Positions 54,569-54,984 of a stretch of 54,984 bases of DNA are shown here, one piece after another (the first letter of the stretch is position 1; every line of letters starts with the position of its first letter). The position numbers were made by a program, and so were the translations under genes. Source of the stretch: an uncultured Oscillospiraceae bacterium (GTDB lineage Bacteria; Bacillota; Clostridia; Oscillospirales; Oscillospiraceae); contig CALWOA010000017.1 of NCBI GenBank assembly GCA_944382965.1, forward strand, positions 1 through 54,984, written 5' to 3'. The notes beneath the pieces are model-generated. The model had not been told where the DNA came from. It made no database searches and saw only the letters and a list, made by a program, of their open reading frames with translations.

Positions 54569-54802
54569 TTAAATATGCTGCTCTTTCAAAGTCCTTTTTT
54601 GAACATAGATTTTATATTCGTAGGAATAGTCTGGATTTATCCCAAAGCTTCCGGCACGCCCCCGCGTGTTTCCTGCAGCCTGGAGGTTCGTAGTTTTTAC
54701 AGTATAAGCAATGCCGTTTTGAGAAAGGATATCACGCATTTCGGCCTGACGTTTCATTTCCATTGTTATAATCAGTTCTTTGCGATTGAATACTGTAATC
54801 AT
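54569..54802 (-). CDS. Conserved small protein, DUF2007-like
   Basis: A 77-aa soluble protein. The N-terminus (ITVFNRKELIITMEMKRQAEMRDIL, in pieces) is a strand-helix pair that resembles the DUF2007 putative signal-transducing fold (VFNRKEL, then a helix, then GIAYTVKTT). The end has aromatic-rich strands (YSYEYKIYV). ATG 54800-54802 is 8 bases after GGAAG; a GTG at 54811 lies on that site. Function unknown. Confidence 0.6.
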   Translation of the reverse strand: MITVFNRKELIITMEMKRQAEMRDILSQNGIAYTVKTTNLQAAGNTRGRAGSFGINPDYSYEYKIYVQKRTLKEQHI

Positions 54803-54870
54803 ATATTTCACTTCCCATTTCGATTTCCTGCACGATAAATTTTTACTTGTCTCCTACTTTGCCTGGTAAA

Positions 54871-54899
54871 ATTATACCACAAACTTGTGAATAATTCCA
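54871..54899 (-). promoter_or_regulatory. Promoter of the right-end minus-strand cluster
   Basis: On the minus strand an extended -10 box TGGTATAAT (TATAAT at 54871-54876) with a weak -35 (54894-54899). Confidence 0.6.
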
Positions 54900-54902
54900 T
54901 CT

Positions 54903-54984
54903 CTAAGCATGCAGATTGTCACCGTAACGGGCCGGCAGGGCCGTAATTTCGGGCCAGTCAGGGCCATAATGCCCGGCCAGGTGA
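54903..54984 (-). CDS. 3' end of a gene cut by the window edge
   Basis: An open frame enters from the right edge and ends at TAG 54903-54905 after 26 residues, including HYGPDWPEITALPARYGDN. The composition looks protein-like and it fits just upstream of the cluster promoter. The family cannot be told from this fragment. Confidence 0.4.
   Translation of the reverse strand, partial: HLAGHYGPDWPEITALPARYGDNLHA

Overview
The window looks like chromosomal DNA of an anaerobic gut Clostridia-type Firmicute, most likely Oscillospiraceae/Ruminococcaceae. The basis is strong AGGAGG ribosome sites, sigma-A type TTGACA/TATAAT promoters, an ANTAR regulator beside a short glutamine synthetase, two ECF sigma factor operons (one with a DUF4179-like membrane partner) and the overall gene content. 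No rRNA, tRNA, CRISPR array, transposase or phage module was found. The taxonomic call is an inference.

Left part (1 to about 27,480; fairly GC-rich, housekeeping). A membrane glycosyltransferase is followed by a truncated polysaccharide deacetylase, then trxA-trxB and an RNHCP zinc-ribbon gene. A minus-strand glnA-ANTAR pair lies back to back with a plus-strand run purC-purA-purB-guaA-glmS-pyrG, with nadE behind its own promoter. Most of these enzymes consume glutamine or ammonia. After a small ECF sigma/membrane protein pair come the minus-strand genes tmk, DJ-1/PfpI, mltG and a U32 peptidase-family gene. Next are a DEAD-box helicase with a DprA-like gene, a flavodoxin, a secreted L,D-transpeptidase-like/SH3 protein, an XRE regulator with a stand-alone copy of its C-terminal domain, and a second ECF sigma/anti-sigma operon preceded by an unusual non-coding stretch.

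Middle part (27,563-52,680; visibly richer in A/T and in different codons): a self-contained catabolic island of 23 genes. A LacI-family repressor faces transcription unit A (29,001-37,626): RraA-like protein, two URO-D/MtaA-type methyltransferase-like paralogues, a Rossmann plus ATC-hydrolase-like fusion, amidohydrolase, D-2-hydroxyacid dehydrogenase, DgoK-type kinase and a DHDPS-family aldolase. A convergent Ldh2-family dehydrogenase (37,736-38,812) follows. Unit B (39,188-52,680) has a Liv-type ABC importer, FluG-like amidohydrolase, KDPG aldolase with a VOC-like tail, KdgK-type kinase, LarA-family racemase, SDR, DMT-family transporter, UPF0597/cysteine-desulfidase-like protein and a third URO-D protein. 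Each of the three catabolic promoters carries a related element (about GNAAWCGGTWW) overlapping the core promoter, so the island looks like one LacI-type regulon. It appears to import an amino- or amide-containing organic acid, split it by hydrolysis and possibly methyl transfer, and send the acid part through 2-keto-3-deoxy sugar-acid kinases and aldolases, with cysteine or serine-like material deaminated. The substrate cannot be read from sequence. This is the best candidate for an undescribed system.

Right end (52,681-54,984): a non-coding stretch with terminators and a palindrome, then a minus-strand cluster of small genes (a 77-aa cytosolic protein, a 36-aa membrane peptide, a 115-aa membrane protein and a lipoprotein), and the 3' tip of another minus-strand gene cut by the window edge.
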